A DNA stretch of 64,000 bases from an uncultured Candidatus Melainabacteria bacterium (GCA_934692625.1 CAKUUC010000006.1:1-64000), one strand, 5' to 3'. Shown: positions 53,076 to 61,789, counted from the first letter of the stretch. The notes: generated from the sequence alone by a model not told the origin. Numbers and translations are program-made.

Positions 53076-53558
53076 CTAATCAATGTATAATTTTGCTGAT
53101 TGAATGTTAGATTTAGGGATTTGTAATTCTGCTCCGTCTTCAAATCTCAAGAAGGTTAAACCTTCGTTCACATCATAGTCAATGATTTCACCTTTGAAAA
53201 TCTTTTCTGTTTCATTTGGTAATGCTTCTTTCAATTTCAAACTGATTCTTCTACCTTTGAAAATTATGAATTCTTTTTCTGATTTGAATTTTCTTTCCAG
53301 TCCCGGAGATGAAACTTCAAGGTAATATTTTACTGGAACTAACTCGTCTAAAAATGTTTCGAGGCTTCTTGTAACGTTTTCGCAATCATCAAGCGTTACA
53401 TTACGTTCTTTTGAATATAAATATATTCTCAAAAACCATCTGTGATTTTCTTTAGAAAAGTCGATTTCCACTGGGATAAGGTTAAATCTCATAGCGGTGT
53501 TTTCGATTAGTGGAGTAATCGCACTCAATACTTCCAATCTGTTTACTTCCTGTTTCAT
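53076..53558 (-). CDS. rimP: Ribosome maturation factor RimP
   Basis: 160 residues. NTD with LRIYLYSKERNVTLDDCENVTR and VSSPGLERKFKSEKEF, and a C-terminal SH3-like half. It assists 30S assembly. First gene of rimP-nusA. Its roughly 100-base leader contains a complete intrinsic terminator. Confidence 0.94.
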   Translation of the reverse strand: MKQEVNRLEVLSAITPLIENTAMRFNLIPVEIDFSKENHRWFLRIYLYSKERNVTLDDCENVTRSLETFLDELVPVKYYLEVSSPGLERKFKSEKEFIIFKGRRISLKLKEALPNETEKIFKGEIIDYDVNEGLTFLRFEDGAELQIPKSNIQSAKLYID

Positions 53559-53614
53559 TGCCTAACCTTTCCTTACTTTGTTGCTTTTATTATCGCAACT
53601 CTTTGTAATTACTG

Positions 53615-53643
53615 AAAAAAGAACGGGGTAACCGTTCTTTTTC
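53615..53643 (-). terminator. Terminator in the rimP-nusA leader
   Basis: Minus strand: AAGAACGG-TTACC-CCGTTCTT followed by a T run. It lies about 55 bases before rimP and about 20 bases after the expected transcription start, so it can act as an attenuator of the operon. Confidence 0.75.
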
Positions 53644-53667
53644 TGTGCAATACTGCTTGCTGATATT

Positions 53668-53696
53668 ATTCTAATATATATTTAATTAAATGTAAA
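53668..53696 (-). promoter_or_regulatory. Promoter of rimP-nusA
   Basis: Minus strand TTTACA (53691-53696), 17-base spacer, TAGAAT (53668-53673). The expected start is near 53661, upstream of the leader terminator. Confidence 0.7.
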
Positions 53697-53751
53697 GTGT
53701 TTGTAAAGGTTTGGTTAAGCGTATTGTTGTCTAAGCATCTAAGCACAAAAT

Positions 53752-53775
53752 AAAAAGGGCAGATAAACTGCCCTG
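53752..53775 (-). terminator. Terminator of yggS-sepF
   Basis: GGGCAGTTTATCTGCCC followed by TTTTTA on the minus strand, 40 bases after sepF. Confidence 0.85.
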
Positions 53776-53815
53776 TAAATGTCTAAACTATCTCTCTTCT
53801 CATACCAAAATTATT

Positions 53816-54343
53816 CTATTGTAGAGATGCTCTCCACAAAGAATCATCAAATTTGTTTTGTTGACCGTTGGAATCAGTTGATAATACTACATTGCTTGGT
53901 GCAAAAACAAACATTCCTTCGCCAACTTTTTTAGGATTACCGTTCAATGCTAAAGCCGCACCACAAACCAAGTCAATTGTTCTTTGTGATTGTGCTTTTT
54001 CTAACAAATGAAGGTTAATCATAACAATTTTTCTATCTTTTAGGTGTTGAACAATTGTGGCAGCATCGTCAAATGAACGAGGTTCAACAACTATAATTTC
54101 ATTTCCACCTCTGTTAATGCTTGGGTGATTTAAAACTTTTGATTCATGTCTTTCAATGATAGGTTCCGGTTGTGGTTCCATAACTCGAACGGCATTACCG
54201 TCTTCTACATAGTAACCATCATCTTCTTCAGGTTCGTTCAATGAACCGAATGGGCTATCCTCACCATTTATACTATCTACTACAAAATTAACAACCTTTT
54301 TGAAATTATCAACTATTGCTGCCACCGATTTTTCCTCCGTCAT
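53816..54343 (-). CDS. sepF: Cell division protein SepF
   Basis: 175 residues. An amphipathic start (VAAIVDNFKKVVNFVVDSI) for membrane binding, a variable linker, and the SepF core: IIVVEPRSFDDAATIVQHLK, split before the conserved RKIVMINLHLLE and DLVCGAALALNG. It anchors FtsZ to the membrane in Gram-positives and cyanobacteria. Adjacent to yggS, as in those groups. Confidence 0.94.
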   Translation of the reverse strand: MTEEKSVAAIVDNFKKVVNFVVDSINGEDSPFGSLNEPEEDDGYYVEDGNAVRVMEPQPEPIIERHESKVLNHPSINRGGNEIIVVEPRSFDDAATIVQHLKDRKIVMINLHLLEKAQSQRTIDLVCGAALALNGNPKKVGEGMFVFAPSNVVLSTDSNGQQNKFDDSLWRASLQ

Positions 54344-55009
54344 CTATCTAAATAATTTTCTACCTATCCTCAACATTGTTGCACCATGTTTAACCGCTAT
54401 ATAATAATCTTGACTCATTCCCATCGAAATTTCCGGCAATTTACATTGATATTTTTCTTCAAGAGCATCCCTAATCTCTTTTATTTCCTCAAATAATTTT
54501 CCGATTTTCTCATCGGCAATCCCTAAAGGTGCCATATTCATCACTCCGACAACTTCGATTGAAGGTAATTTCAATATTTCAGGCATAACCTCAAATATTT
54601 CTGCCTTCGAAAATCCAAATTTTTGTTCTTCATTCGCATTATTGATTTGAACAAGAATTTTTTGAGTTTTACCGATTTCAGAAGCGTGTTGAGAAATACT
54701 GTGAGCCAATTTTGCAGAATCAACTGAGTGGATATAATCAAAAACTTTAACAACATGTTTAACTTTGTTAGTTTGTAAATGTCCGATAAAGTGAAATGTT
54801 GAATTTTCTCTCACTGTCTGTGGTAATTTTGCAATCTTTTCAGATGCTTCAATTACTCTTGATTCTCCAAAATCACGCAAGCCGACTTCGTATGCCGCCT
54901 GCATGGCTCCTTCGTCAAAATACTTTGTAACTGCGATTATTCTAGGTTTACAAGGTGCGATTTCTTCTTGTATTTGCAAAAGATTTTTCTTAATCATATC
55001 AAACATCAT
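54344..55009 (-). CDS. YggS-type PLP homeostasis protein
   Basis: 221 residues, the alanine-racemase-like TIM barrel that binds pyridoxal phosphate: IAVTKYF with the PLP lysine, FHFIGHLQTNK, and ISMGMSQDY...GATMLRIGR at the C-terminus. It balances PLP pools and amino/keto acids. Its stop directly abuts the sepF start. Confidence 0.94.
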   Translation of the reverse strand: MMFDMIKKNLLQIQEEIAPCKPRIIAVTKYFDEGAMQAAYEVGLRDFGESRVIEASEKIAKLPQTVRENSTFHFIGHLQTNKVKHVVKVFDYIHSVDSAKLAHSISQHASEIGKTQKILVQINNANEEQKFGFSKAEIFEVMPEILKLPSIEVVGVMNMAPLGIADEKIGKLFEEIKEIRDALEEKYQCKLPEISMGMSQDYYIAVKHGATMLRIGRKLFR

Positions 55010-55201
55010 TTTAACCTCTACAAGAAATTACTCAAAACTTGAGCATAATTTAATTGTACCTTGTTTTTTAGCCATGTCCAAAATATTTATTTCTGTAAAC
55101 TTTTTCTCTTTTTTAAAAGGGCTGAAAACATGACCACGACATGGTTTTAGCCAATTCTCCATGATGGTGATTTTAGTTAATATTTCTTAATAATAATAGA
55201 G

Positions 55202-55290
55202 GAAGGCATGCCGAAAATTCTTGCTACATCTAAAAAGCATGCCTTTTGTTAATAAAATATAAAAAGTAAAGCAAAATTTGGCATGCCTAA
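55202..55290 (+). promoter_or_regulatory. Three GGCATGCC palindromes upstream of the ZIP gene
   Basis: GGCATGCC at 55205-55212 and 55280-55287 and AGCATGCCT at 55236-55245. The last full copy sits in TTTGGCATGCCTAAA, which resembles a DtxR/MntR-type metalloregulator box and overlaps a -35 TTGGCA whose -10 (TGATAT) follows 17 bases later. The first two copies can also pair as a hairpin with a T run. Confidence 0.5.
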
Positions 55291-55331
55291 AAAATATTTG
55301 TGATATCATAAACACGGAAGGATACATTTTT

Positions 55332-56144
55332 ATGATTACACAAAGTAATTTCGGAATGGCATTCAGCCTTACCCTACTTGCAGGACTTGCTACCGCTATA
55401 GGTGGAATGATTGCATTCGTTACTAAAAGAGATAATTTAAAAGCCCTATCTATCGGATTAGGATTTTCAGCCGGCGTAATGATTTTTGTATCATTAGTTG
55501 ATATTATTCCGGGCGCCGAATCGCTATTGAAAACTCATTTTCCACACGGATATCAATGGTTGGTATTTGGTGGATTTATTTTAGGTATTTTGATTTCGTT
55601 GTTAATTGACTATTTTATACCTGACCATATCGATACAGATGAATTGTTGAATCCTGATGATAACGCTGCGTATGAACAAGATCGCAGTTACTTGATGTTG
55701 AAACGGGCAGGAATTGTAACAACTGTTGCAATATGTATTCACAACTTTCCGGAAGGAATGGCAACATTTTTGACTACAACACAAGACTTGACTCTTGGTT
55801 TCTCAGTTGCATTTGCTATTGCAATTCATAACATCCCTGAAGGAATTTCTGTTGCATTACCGATTTATCATTTAACGGGTAAGAAAAGATATGCAATGCT
55901 GTATGCCGCATTATCAGGAATAACCGAACCTATCGGTGCATTAGTCGGTATGTTTGTATTTGGTTTGTTTATACCAAACTTTTTTGTCGGATTTTTGATG
56001 GCAACTGTTGCCGGTATCATGACATATATTTCATTTGATACACTTTTGCCGCTTGCAAAAGAATACGGCAGTTGGCACTTGTCAATTATTGGTATAATTT
56101 CAGGAATTATATTCATTTGGTTCAGTTTGATATTGCTTGGATAA
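55332..56144 (+). CDS. ZIP-family metal transporter
   Basis: 270 residues from the ATG with GGAAGG upstream; an upstream in-frame ATG lies over the operator. Eight membrane helices with the ZIP metal motifs HNFPEGMATF in helix 4 and HNIPEGISVALP in helix 5. It imports Zn, Fe or Mn; the upstream palindromes suggest metal-dependent control. Closest in layout to ZupT/GufA-type members. Confidence 0.92.
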   Translation: MITQSNFGMAFSLTLLAGLATAIGGMIAFVTKRDNLKALSIGLGFSAGVMIFVSLVDIIPGAESLLKTHFPHGYQWLVFGGFILGILISLLIDYFIPDHIDTDELLNPDDNAAYEQDRSYLMLKRAGIVTTVAICIHNFPEGMATFLTTTQDLTLGFSVAFAIAIHNIPEGISVALPIYHLTGKKRYAMLYAALSGITEPIGALVGMFVFGLFIPNFFVGFLMATVAGIMTYISFDTLLPLAKEYGSWHLSIIGIISGIIFIWFSLILLG

Positions 56145-56193
56145 ACCAATAAAAATACAAATACTTAACAAAATTACAAAAACTATCGACAAA

Positions 56194-56229
56194 TCTGCAT
56201 TTTTGTAGTAGTTTAAAACTACATGCAGA
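56194..56229 (+). promoter_or_regulatory. Leader hairpin of rplI
   Basis: TCTGCAT and ATGCAGA plus inner GTAGT/ACTAC form an interrupted hairpin ending 27 bases before the rplI ATG. No T tract, so a leader structure or weak end of the ZIP transcript. Confidence 0.4.
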
Positions 56230-56256
56230 AATATAAATACAAAAGGAGAAGTTAGT

Positions 56257-56745
56257 ATGCAAGTTATATTAAAAAAAGAAGTTCAAAACTTAGGCGAAGT
56301 TGGTGATATCATCAACGTTAAAGATGGTTATGCAAGAAATTTCTTGTTACCTCAAGGCGCAGCAGAAGTTGCTACAGAAGGTGCTTTGGCTAACAGAGAA
56401 AAAAATATTGCAAGAATTAAAGCAAAACAAGAAAAATTACATCAAGAAGCTTTAGAAAAAGCAGCAGCTATCGAAAAATTCGGTACTTTGGCATTGTCTG
56501 CTAAAGCCGGTGAATCTGGTAAATTGTTCGGTACTATCACAACTAAAAAACTTACTGAAGAATTGGCTGCACAAGCAGGTATTGAAGTTGATAGAAAGAC
56601 TGTTTCTCTAAACGCTCCTATCAACAGAATTGGTAACTACGTAATGCTTATCAAATTGACTTCTAAAGTTAAATGCGAATTGAACATCGAAGTTACAGCA
56701 TCAGAAGTAGTTAAAGAATCAATCAGTGAAGAAGACGCTGAATAA
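56257..56745 (+). CDS. rplI: 50S ribosomal protein L9
   Basis: 162 residues. MQVILKKEVQNLGEVGDIINVKDGYARNFLLP is the family signature (split by this comment's limit at 20: MQVILKKEVQNLGEVGD and VKDGYARNFLLP), then the long connecting helix and C-terminal RNA-binding domain. Good AAAGGAG. Its usual neighbours rpsF/rpsR/dnaB are not here. Terminator at 56767-56796. Confidence 0.96.
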   Translation: MQVILKKEVQNLGEVGDIINVKDGYARNFLLPQGAAEVATEGALANREKNIARIKAKQEKLHQEALEKAAAIEKFGTLALSAKAGESGKLFGTITTKKLTEELAAQAGIEVDRKTVSLNAPINRIGNYVMLIKLTSKVKCELNIEVTASEVVKESISEEDAE

Positions 56746-56766
56746 GAGATAAACAAAAGATTATTA

Positions 56767-56796
56767 AAAACGAAGGCGGTATAGTCTTCGTTTTTA
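56767..56796 (+). terminator. Terminator of rplI
   Basis: AAAAACGAAG / CTTCGTTTTT with a 10-base loop. Confidence 0.85.
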
Positions 56797-56866
56797 ATTT
56801 ATAAAGAAAAGTTGACACAATTACACATTGATGAGAAACTCTTAATATAATAGAGAGGATAAAATA

Positions 56867-57619
56867 TTGACAGTTAAACTGGCAATTACAGGAAAAAGCG
56901 GAAGCGGAAAAACAACAATAGTAAAAGCATTTATGAGAATTTTTAGGCAAATGTTTCCTGAAAAATCAATTTTATTGTTTGATAATGACTTAGCCGGCGA
57001 ACTTGGGCACAGTTTTGGGCTTGATATAAGAAATACTATTTATGGTATTAGAACAGGCAAGCACGAGTATAAAACCGGAATTCCGGAAGATATGACCAAA
57101 CAAGAATTTATTGACTGGGCAATGGAAGATATTATTGTTTCTATTGAAGATAATGTTGATATAATTGTTTCTTGGCTTGTCGGGTCAAAAGATTGCCGAT
57201 GTCCGATTACAAAACTAATCAATGATGCTGTAAATAGAGTTATAAAACAGTATGATATAGTAATTTTTGACTGTGAATTTGATTTGAAATACCTTAATCA
57301 ACTTGTTGATACCGAAATTGATACAACAATAATTGTTGCAAAACCAACGGTTGAATCTGCACACCTTGCAAAAAGAATTGAAGAATTTAGCGCAAAATAT
57401 GCGGCAGGTAACCAACTCGGAGTTGTGTTGAATAAAGTTGATGATAACAATTTGTCATCAGTTTACGAATTTTTAAGAACTAATGATTTGGAAGTTTTGG
57501 GAGTTATCCCGTTTGATGAAAATTTGAAAAACAATTCTGTTTCAAAAGATTCTGAATGCGTTGAACAGGCTATTAAAGAGTTCTATTTCAGGTTGAATTT
57601 ACCACAAATAAAACAATAG
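56867..57619 (+). CDS. CooC-like P-loop ATPase
   Basis: 250 residues; starts at TTG with AGAGAGGA 8 bases upstream. Deviant Walker A GKSGSGKTT at 9-17, LFDNDLAGELGHSFG resembling the MinD/ParA fold, and a Cys110-x-Cys112 pair (SKDCRCPI) matching the nickel-binding CxC of the CO dehydrogenase maturation factor CooC. VIFDCEFD is the Walker B equivalent. No CO dehydrogenase is in the window. It lies 7 bases before folD and is surely co-transcribed. A general metal-insertion role is inference. Confidence 0.75.
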   Translation: MTVKLAITGKSGSGKTTIVKAFMRIFRQMFPEKSILLFDNDLAGELGHSFGLDIRNTIYGIRTGKHEYKTGIPEDMTKQEFIDWAMEDIIVSIEDNVDIIVSWLVGSKDCRCPITKLINDAVNRVIKQYDIVIFDCEFDLKYLNQLVDTEIDTTIIVAKPTVESAHLAKRIEEFSAKYAAGNQLGVVLNKVDDNNLSSVYEFLRTNDLEVLGVIPFDENLKNNSVSKDSECVEQAIKEFYFRLNLPQIKQ

Positions 57620-57626
57620 AGGTAAA

Positions 57627-58463
57627 ATGGCACAAATACTTGACGGAAAAAAACTCAGAGATAAAATTCTAACTGAACTTAAGCTTAAAATTGATAAGTT
57701 TGAGAAAAAACCAACTTTGGTTGTGATTTTGGTTGGAGAAAATCCGGCAAGTAAAATTTATGTGAATAACAAGAAAAAAACGGCAGAAAAACTCGGGATT
57801 AATTCAAAAGTTATTCAGTACCCACAGAATATAACAGAAGACGAACTTTTGAACAAAATTAAAGAACTTAATAATGATGATTCTGTAACTGCATTACTTG
57901 TTCAATTGCCATTGCCAGAGCATATTTCAAAAGAAAATGTTATCAACACAATCAGTCCTAAAAAAGATGTAGACGGGTTTACTCCGGAAAACTTTGGAAA
58001 GCTTTTTTCCGGAGAAGAACCGATGGTTTACCCTTGTACGCCAAAAGGAATAATGCTTTTGCTTGCCGAATATAATATTGAAGTCGAAGGGAAGCATGTT
58101 GTGATTGTAGGGCGTTCAAATATTGTTGGAAAGCCTTTGTCACAGATGATGTTGAACAAAAATGCAACAGTAACAGTATGTCATAGCAAAACTAAAAATT
58201 TGACAGAAATAATAAAAACTGCAGATGTTGTAGTTTCTGCAGTGGGGAAAAATGTTATAAAAGGGGAAATGTTAAAAAACGATTGTGTGGTAGTAGATGT
58301 AGGGATTTTCAAAGATGAAAACGGGAAAACCCGAGGAGACGTAGATTTTGCAACCGCATCCCTTGTTGCATCGTACATATCACCTGTTCCGGGCGGTGTC
58401 GGACCAATGACAATAACATCATTGATGCTCAACACTGTGGAACTTTTTGAAAAATCTTTGTAA
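57627..58463 (+). CDS. folD: Methylene-THF dehydrogenase/methenyl-THF cyclohydrolase
   Basis: 278 residues. Catalytic Lys in YVNNKKKTAEKLGI, VQLPLPEHI, KDVDGFTPENFG, GRSNIVGKP for NADP and the signature PVPGGVGPMT. It interconverts one-carbon folates. Together with the cyclo-ligase at 36.3 kb it covers formate-level folate chemistry. Seven bases after the CooC-like gene. Confidence 0.96.
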   Translation: MAQILDGKKLRDKILTELKLKIDKFEKKPTLVVILVGENPASKIYVNNKKKTAEKLGINSKVIQYPQNITEDELLNKIKELNNDDSVTALLVQLPLPEHISKENVINTISPKKDVDGFTPENFGKLFSGEEPMVYPCTPKGIMLLLAEYNIEVEGKHVVIVGRSNIVGKPLSQMMLNKNATVTVCHSKTKNLTEIIKTADVVVSAVGKNVIKGEMLKNDCVVVDVGIFKDENGKTRGDVDFATASLVASYISPVPGGVGPMTITSLMLNTVELFEKSL

Positions 58464-58470
58464 TCAATTA

Positions 58471-58797
58471 CTAAGAATTGATTAAGTTTAGTGTACAACT
58501 TGATTTGATGTTGTTTTGTACGAGTGTCTTTAAGCCTGAAATTTCGTTTTCAATTGCTGTTAATTGCGAATCCAGTGAATCTTTTTCTGTTTCAAGTTGG
58601 TCACTCAAATCTTGATAATAAATGTAAGATGCATCTTCTGTGTAATCTTCATCAGAACCTGCATAACTACGTTCAATTGCAGTCATTTGTGCTGCTGCTG
58701 CTTGAGTTTGGTTCATAATTGATGTGTACTGAAATTGTAAAAAATTCTTTTGTAACATCATTAAACTTTTTTGACTTGCTAATGCTAAAAATGCCAT
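58471..58797 (-). CDS. Small MGLAASQ-like protein
   Basis: 108 residues: MAFLALASQKSLMMLQKNFL at the start, a Gln/Met/Ala helix, a Tyr/Asp-rich middle (GSDEDYTEDASYIYYQ) and a C-terminal coiled coil EKDSLDSQLTAIENEISGLK. The start and end resemble those of the 610-residue protein at 18600 (MGLAASQARLL; EDTLDMKMKNLDTEISSL). AAGGAGA precedes the ATG. No signal peptide. Function unknown; likely self-assembling or partner-binding. Confidence 0.65.
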   Translation of the reverse strand: MAFLALASQKSLMMLQKNFLQFQYTSIMNQTQAAAAQMTAIERSYAGSDEDYTEDASYIYYQDLSDQLETEKDSLDSQLTAIENEISGLKTLVQNNIKSSCTLNLINS

Positions 58798-58910
58798 ATC
58801 TCGTCTCCTTATTTATTTTATATCGCTCTCACTTATATAAAGTATTTTGGAAACGTCCGATTTCAATAACGGTTTAATTTGTTACATTTATTTACAAAGT
58901 TGTTTCAAAT

Positions 58911-59630
58911 TTATTTGTCGTCTTGTTTTTGCCAGTAACTCAATGGTTTATATAAAATATCCCAATAAGAATTAGAATTTCCTGACGGATTTAAACCTCT
59001 GTGAGCATAGTAATAACAACCATCTTCGTGTGCGGAGTGCGTAATTGTAGGATTGCAAATTCTTACCTGAGTAGTCCAAGTCTGTGAATTATAAATAAAT
59101 ATATCATATCCCATTCGATTTGGACCTTTAAATGGTCCATTAGTATCGAATACAAATGAAACCCAAGCAGGACCCCAAAGATTAGTTTGCCAGTTAGATA
59201 CAAACATTCCGTTTGGTAAAAAATATCCGGTATTAATTAGGCAATTTCTGAATTCTCCCATCATTGTGTGAGCACATTCTCTTCCTGCTATTATACTATA
59301 GTTATTAATATAGCTAGCTCCTTTAAATTGTTTTTTCCACGCTTCGTTTATTGTTGGAATTTGGGCTTGTAAATTTTTATACTCTTGCCTATCATCTTTT
59401 TCTGCAACAGTTTGTTCTATACTAAAATCTTTCAATTCAATACCAATTTCGTCAGTAGTTCGTAGTATTGCCTGCTGTAATATAGAATCTGCAGTTTTAA
59501 ATTGAGTTTGCAAAACTTTGACCTTGTAATTAGTTATTAAACTAGGTAATGTAATTGCGGCTATAACTCCAATAACTCCAATCGTTATCAATATTTCCGC
59601 CAAGGTAAAACCTAGTTTTAATTTTCTCAT
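58911..59630 (-). CDS. Type IV prepilin-like (pseudopilin) protein
   Basis: 239 residues beginning MRKLKLGFTLAEILITIG, a canonical prepilin leader with Gly before the cut and Glu at mature position 5. FDTNGPFKGPNRMGYDIF near residue 170 and the end GNSNSYWDILYKPLSYW are shared with the gene at 12596. Cys residues flanking the C-terminal block may form a disulfide. It is divergent from an XRE regulator with an inverted repeat between them. Confidence 0.85.
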   Translation of the reverse strand: MRKLKLGFTLAEILITIGVIGVIAAITLPSLITNYKVKVLQTQFKTADSILQQAILRTTDEIGIELKDFSIEQTVAEKDDRQEYKNLQAQIPTINEAWKKQFKGASYINNYSIIAGRECAHTMMGEFRNCLINTGYFLPNGMFVSNWQTNLWGPAWVSFVFDTNGPFKGPNRMGYDIFIYNSQTWTTQVRICNPTITHSAHEDGCYYYAHRGLNPSGNSNSYWDILYKPLSYWQKQDDK

Positions 59631-59675
59631 TCTTAATTCTCCGCGCGTATATCATAATATACATAATTGTATTTT

Positions 59676-59692
59676 ACAATACTATGTATTGT
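59676..59692. promoter_or_regulatory. Putative XRE operator
   Basis: ACAATAC-TAT-GTATTGT, a perfect 7-base inverted repeat within a larger imperfect palindrome (TACATA...TATGTA), between the divergent prepilin and XRE genes. Half-sites CAATA/TATTG match the repeat at 25601-25618. Confidence 0.5.
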
Positions 59693-59718
59693 TTATTTTA
59701 ATTATTTATTATAATAGA

Positions 59719-59937
59719 ATGAATTATATTGAGTTAAGTAAAAATTTTGGAATTAAGCTGAAGTATTATCGTTTGCAAAGAGGGTATACGCAAGAAAAAC
59801 TTGCAGAAAAAATGGGTGTGGATGCGCATTATATAAGTGATATAGAATGTGGTTCAAGAAATATTACATTTAAAACGTTATCAAAATTGATAGAAACACT
59901 AGAAATTGCACCATATAAATTTTTTACATTTGAATAA
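59719..59937 (+). CDS. XRE-family helix-turn-helix regulator
   Basis: 72 residues; a single helix-turn-helix domain (GIKLKYYRLQRGYTQEKLAE, KMGVDAHYISDIECGSRNIT). There is no ribosome binding site, and TATAAT ends 3 bases before the ATG, so a leaderless or start-proximal transcript is likely. It is divergent from the prepilin at 58911. The 25.4-kb XRE is a distant relative with the same neighbour type. Confidence 0.85.
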   Translation: MNYIELSKNFGIKLKYYRLQRGYTQEKLAEKMGVDAHYISDIECGSRNITFKTLSKLIETLEIAPYKFFTFE

Positions 59938-60022
59938 GGTTTTTGTTGTTTGGAAGTGCAGACGTCATTATTTTAATTAGTTGGATTGCTCTCTAAACCT
60001 ACGTTTTTGTATTAAATTTACT

Positions 60023-60052
60023 AAAAAAACGACTCCTTTCGGAGCCGTTTTT
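60023..60052 (-). terminator. Terminator of groES-groEL
   Basis: AACGACTCC-TTTC-GGAGCCGTT with A and T runs on both sides; can act on both strands. Confidence 0.85.
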
Positions 60053-60082
60053 AACTTTTTGGACATTTTGATATAAATCAAA

Positions 60083-61735
60083 TTACATCATGCCGCCCAT
60101 TCCGCCCATACCAGCCATTGCTGACATATCAGGACCAGCCGGTTTTTCTTCCGGAATATCTACAACTGCTGCTTCTGTAGTCAACAACATTGAACCAACA
60201 GATGCTGCATTAACTAATGCTGAACGTGTAACCTTTGCAGGGTCAACGATTCCTGCTTGGAACATATCAACATATTTACTATTCAATGCATCGTAGCCGT
60301 AAGCGCCATCTTTTTCAAGAACACAGTCAACAACTACATCTGCTTTTGCGCCAGCGTTGCGAGAAATTGCTCTCAAAGGTACATCTAAGGCTGCTGTCAA
60401 AATCTTGTAACCAACTTTTTCATCATCTGAATCAAAGTCTAAAGTTTCAAGTTTTTTGTTCAATTCTTGTTGAACTCTCAACAATGCAACACCACCACCA
60501 GGAACAATACCTTCTTCATTGGCTGCTCTTGTTGCGTTCAAAGCATCTTCAATTCTTAATTTTCTTTCTTTTAATTCAACTTCAGATGCTGCACCAACTT
60601 CAATCAAAGCAACTCCGCCTGATAGTTTTGCAACTCTTTCTTGTAATTTTTCTTTATCGTATTCAGAATCAGAACTTTCGATTTGTTTTCTGATAAGTCT
60701 TACTCTTTCAGCAACTGCTTCTTTAGTTTCGTCACCAACTACGATAGTTGTTTCGTCTTTGCTTACTGTTACACGTTTTGCTTTACCTAGCATTTGAGTT
60801 GTAACGTTTTCCAACTTAATACCAAGTTCTTCTGTGAACATTTCGCCACCTGTCAAGATTGCGATATCTTCAAGCATTGCTTTTCTTCTGTCACCAAAGC
60901 CAGGAGCTTTTACTGCAACTGCTCTTAATACTTTTCTCATTGTGTTTACAACCAAAGTTGCAAGTGCTTCACCTTCAATATCTTCAGCGATTAACAACAA
61001 TGATTTTCCATCACGGGCAACTTGTTCCAACAATGGAACCAAATCAGATATCAAGTTGATTTTCTTGTTGCAACAGAATACATAAGCATCTTCCAATACT
61101 GCTTCCATTCTTTCAGGATCAGTAACGAAGTATGGTGAAATGTAACCTTTATCAAATTGCATACCTTCAACAACTTTCAAGTTAGTTCCGAAAGATTTTG
61201 ATTCTTCAACAGTGATAACACCATCGTGACCAACTTTTTCCATTGCTTCAGCAATCAAGTTACCGATTTCTTTGTTGTTTCCGGCTGAAATTGCTGCAAC
61301 TTGTGCGATTTCTTCTTTTGTATTAACCGGTCTTGACATTGATTTGATTTTTTCAACTGCACATTCTACGGCTTTGTCAATACCACGTTTCATAGACATT
61401 GGATTTGCACCTGCAGTCAAGTTTTTCAAACCTTCACGAACAATCGCTTGAGCCAAAACAGAAGCGGTTGTTGTACCGTCACCTGCTACATCATTTGTTT
61501 TTGAAGAAACTTCTTTTAACAATTGAGCGCCTGAATTTTCCAATGGATCTTTCAATTCGATTTCTTTTGCAATCGTTACACCATCATTAACGATTTGTGG
61601 AGCACCGAATTTCTTTGACAAAATTACGTTTCTACCTTTTGGTCCAAGTGTAACTTTTACAGCATCAGCAACTGCATCAATACCTTTTAGCAAGGTTTTT
61701 CTTGCTTCTTCATCAAATACAATACGTTTTGCCAT
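60083..61735 (-). CDS. groEL: Chaperonin GroEL
   Basis: 550 residues. ATP-site motifs GDGTTTASVLAQ and VKVTLGPKGRNV, apical domain, and the Gly-Met tail GGMGGMM. Forms the tetradecameric folding chamber with GroES. It follows groES by 54 bases. No CIRCE element (TTAGCACTC type) is visible upstream of the pair, so HrcA control is not indicated. Confidence 0.98.
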   Translation of the reverse strand: MAKRIVFDEEARKTLLKGIDAVADAVKVTLGPKGRNVILSKKFGAPQIVNDGVTIAKEIELKDPLENSGAQLLKEVSSKTNDVAGDGTTTASVLAQAIVREGLKNLTAGANPMSMKRGIDKAVECAVEKIKSMSRPVNTKEEIAQVAAISAGNNKEIGNLIAEAMEKVGHDGVITVEESKSFGTNLKVVEGMQFDKGYISPYFVTDPERMEAVLEDAYVFCCNKKINLISDLVPLLEQVARDGKSLLLIAEDIEGEALATLVVNTMRKVLRAVAVKAPGFGDRRKAMLEDIAILTGGEMFTEELGIKLENVTTQMLGKAKRVTVSKDETTIVVGDETKEAVAERVRLIRKQIESSDSEYDKEKLQERVAKLSGGVALIEVGAASEVELKERKLRIEDALNATRAANEEGIVPGGGVALLRVQQELNKKLETLDFDSDDEKVGYKILTAALDVPLRAISRNAGAKADVVVDCVLEKDGAYGYDALNSKYVDMFQAGIVDPAKVTRSALVNAASVGSMLLTTEAAVVDIPEEKPAGPDMSAMAGMGGMGGMM

Positions 61736-61789
61736 TTTATTTTCTCCTTTTTAAAACTCTTAATTTGAATAAATTTAAAATACACATTC

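Noticed and set aside
60235..60693. Long plus-strand frame opposite groEL
   Set aside because: Composition mirrors the groEL codons; no start signal or family likeness.
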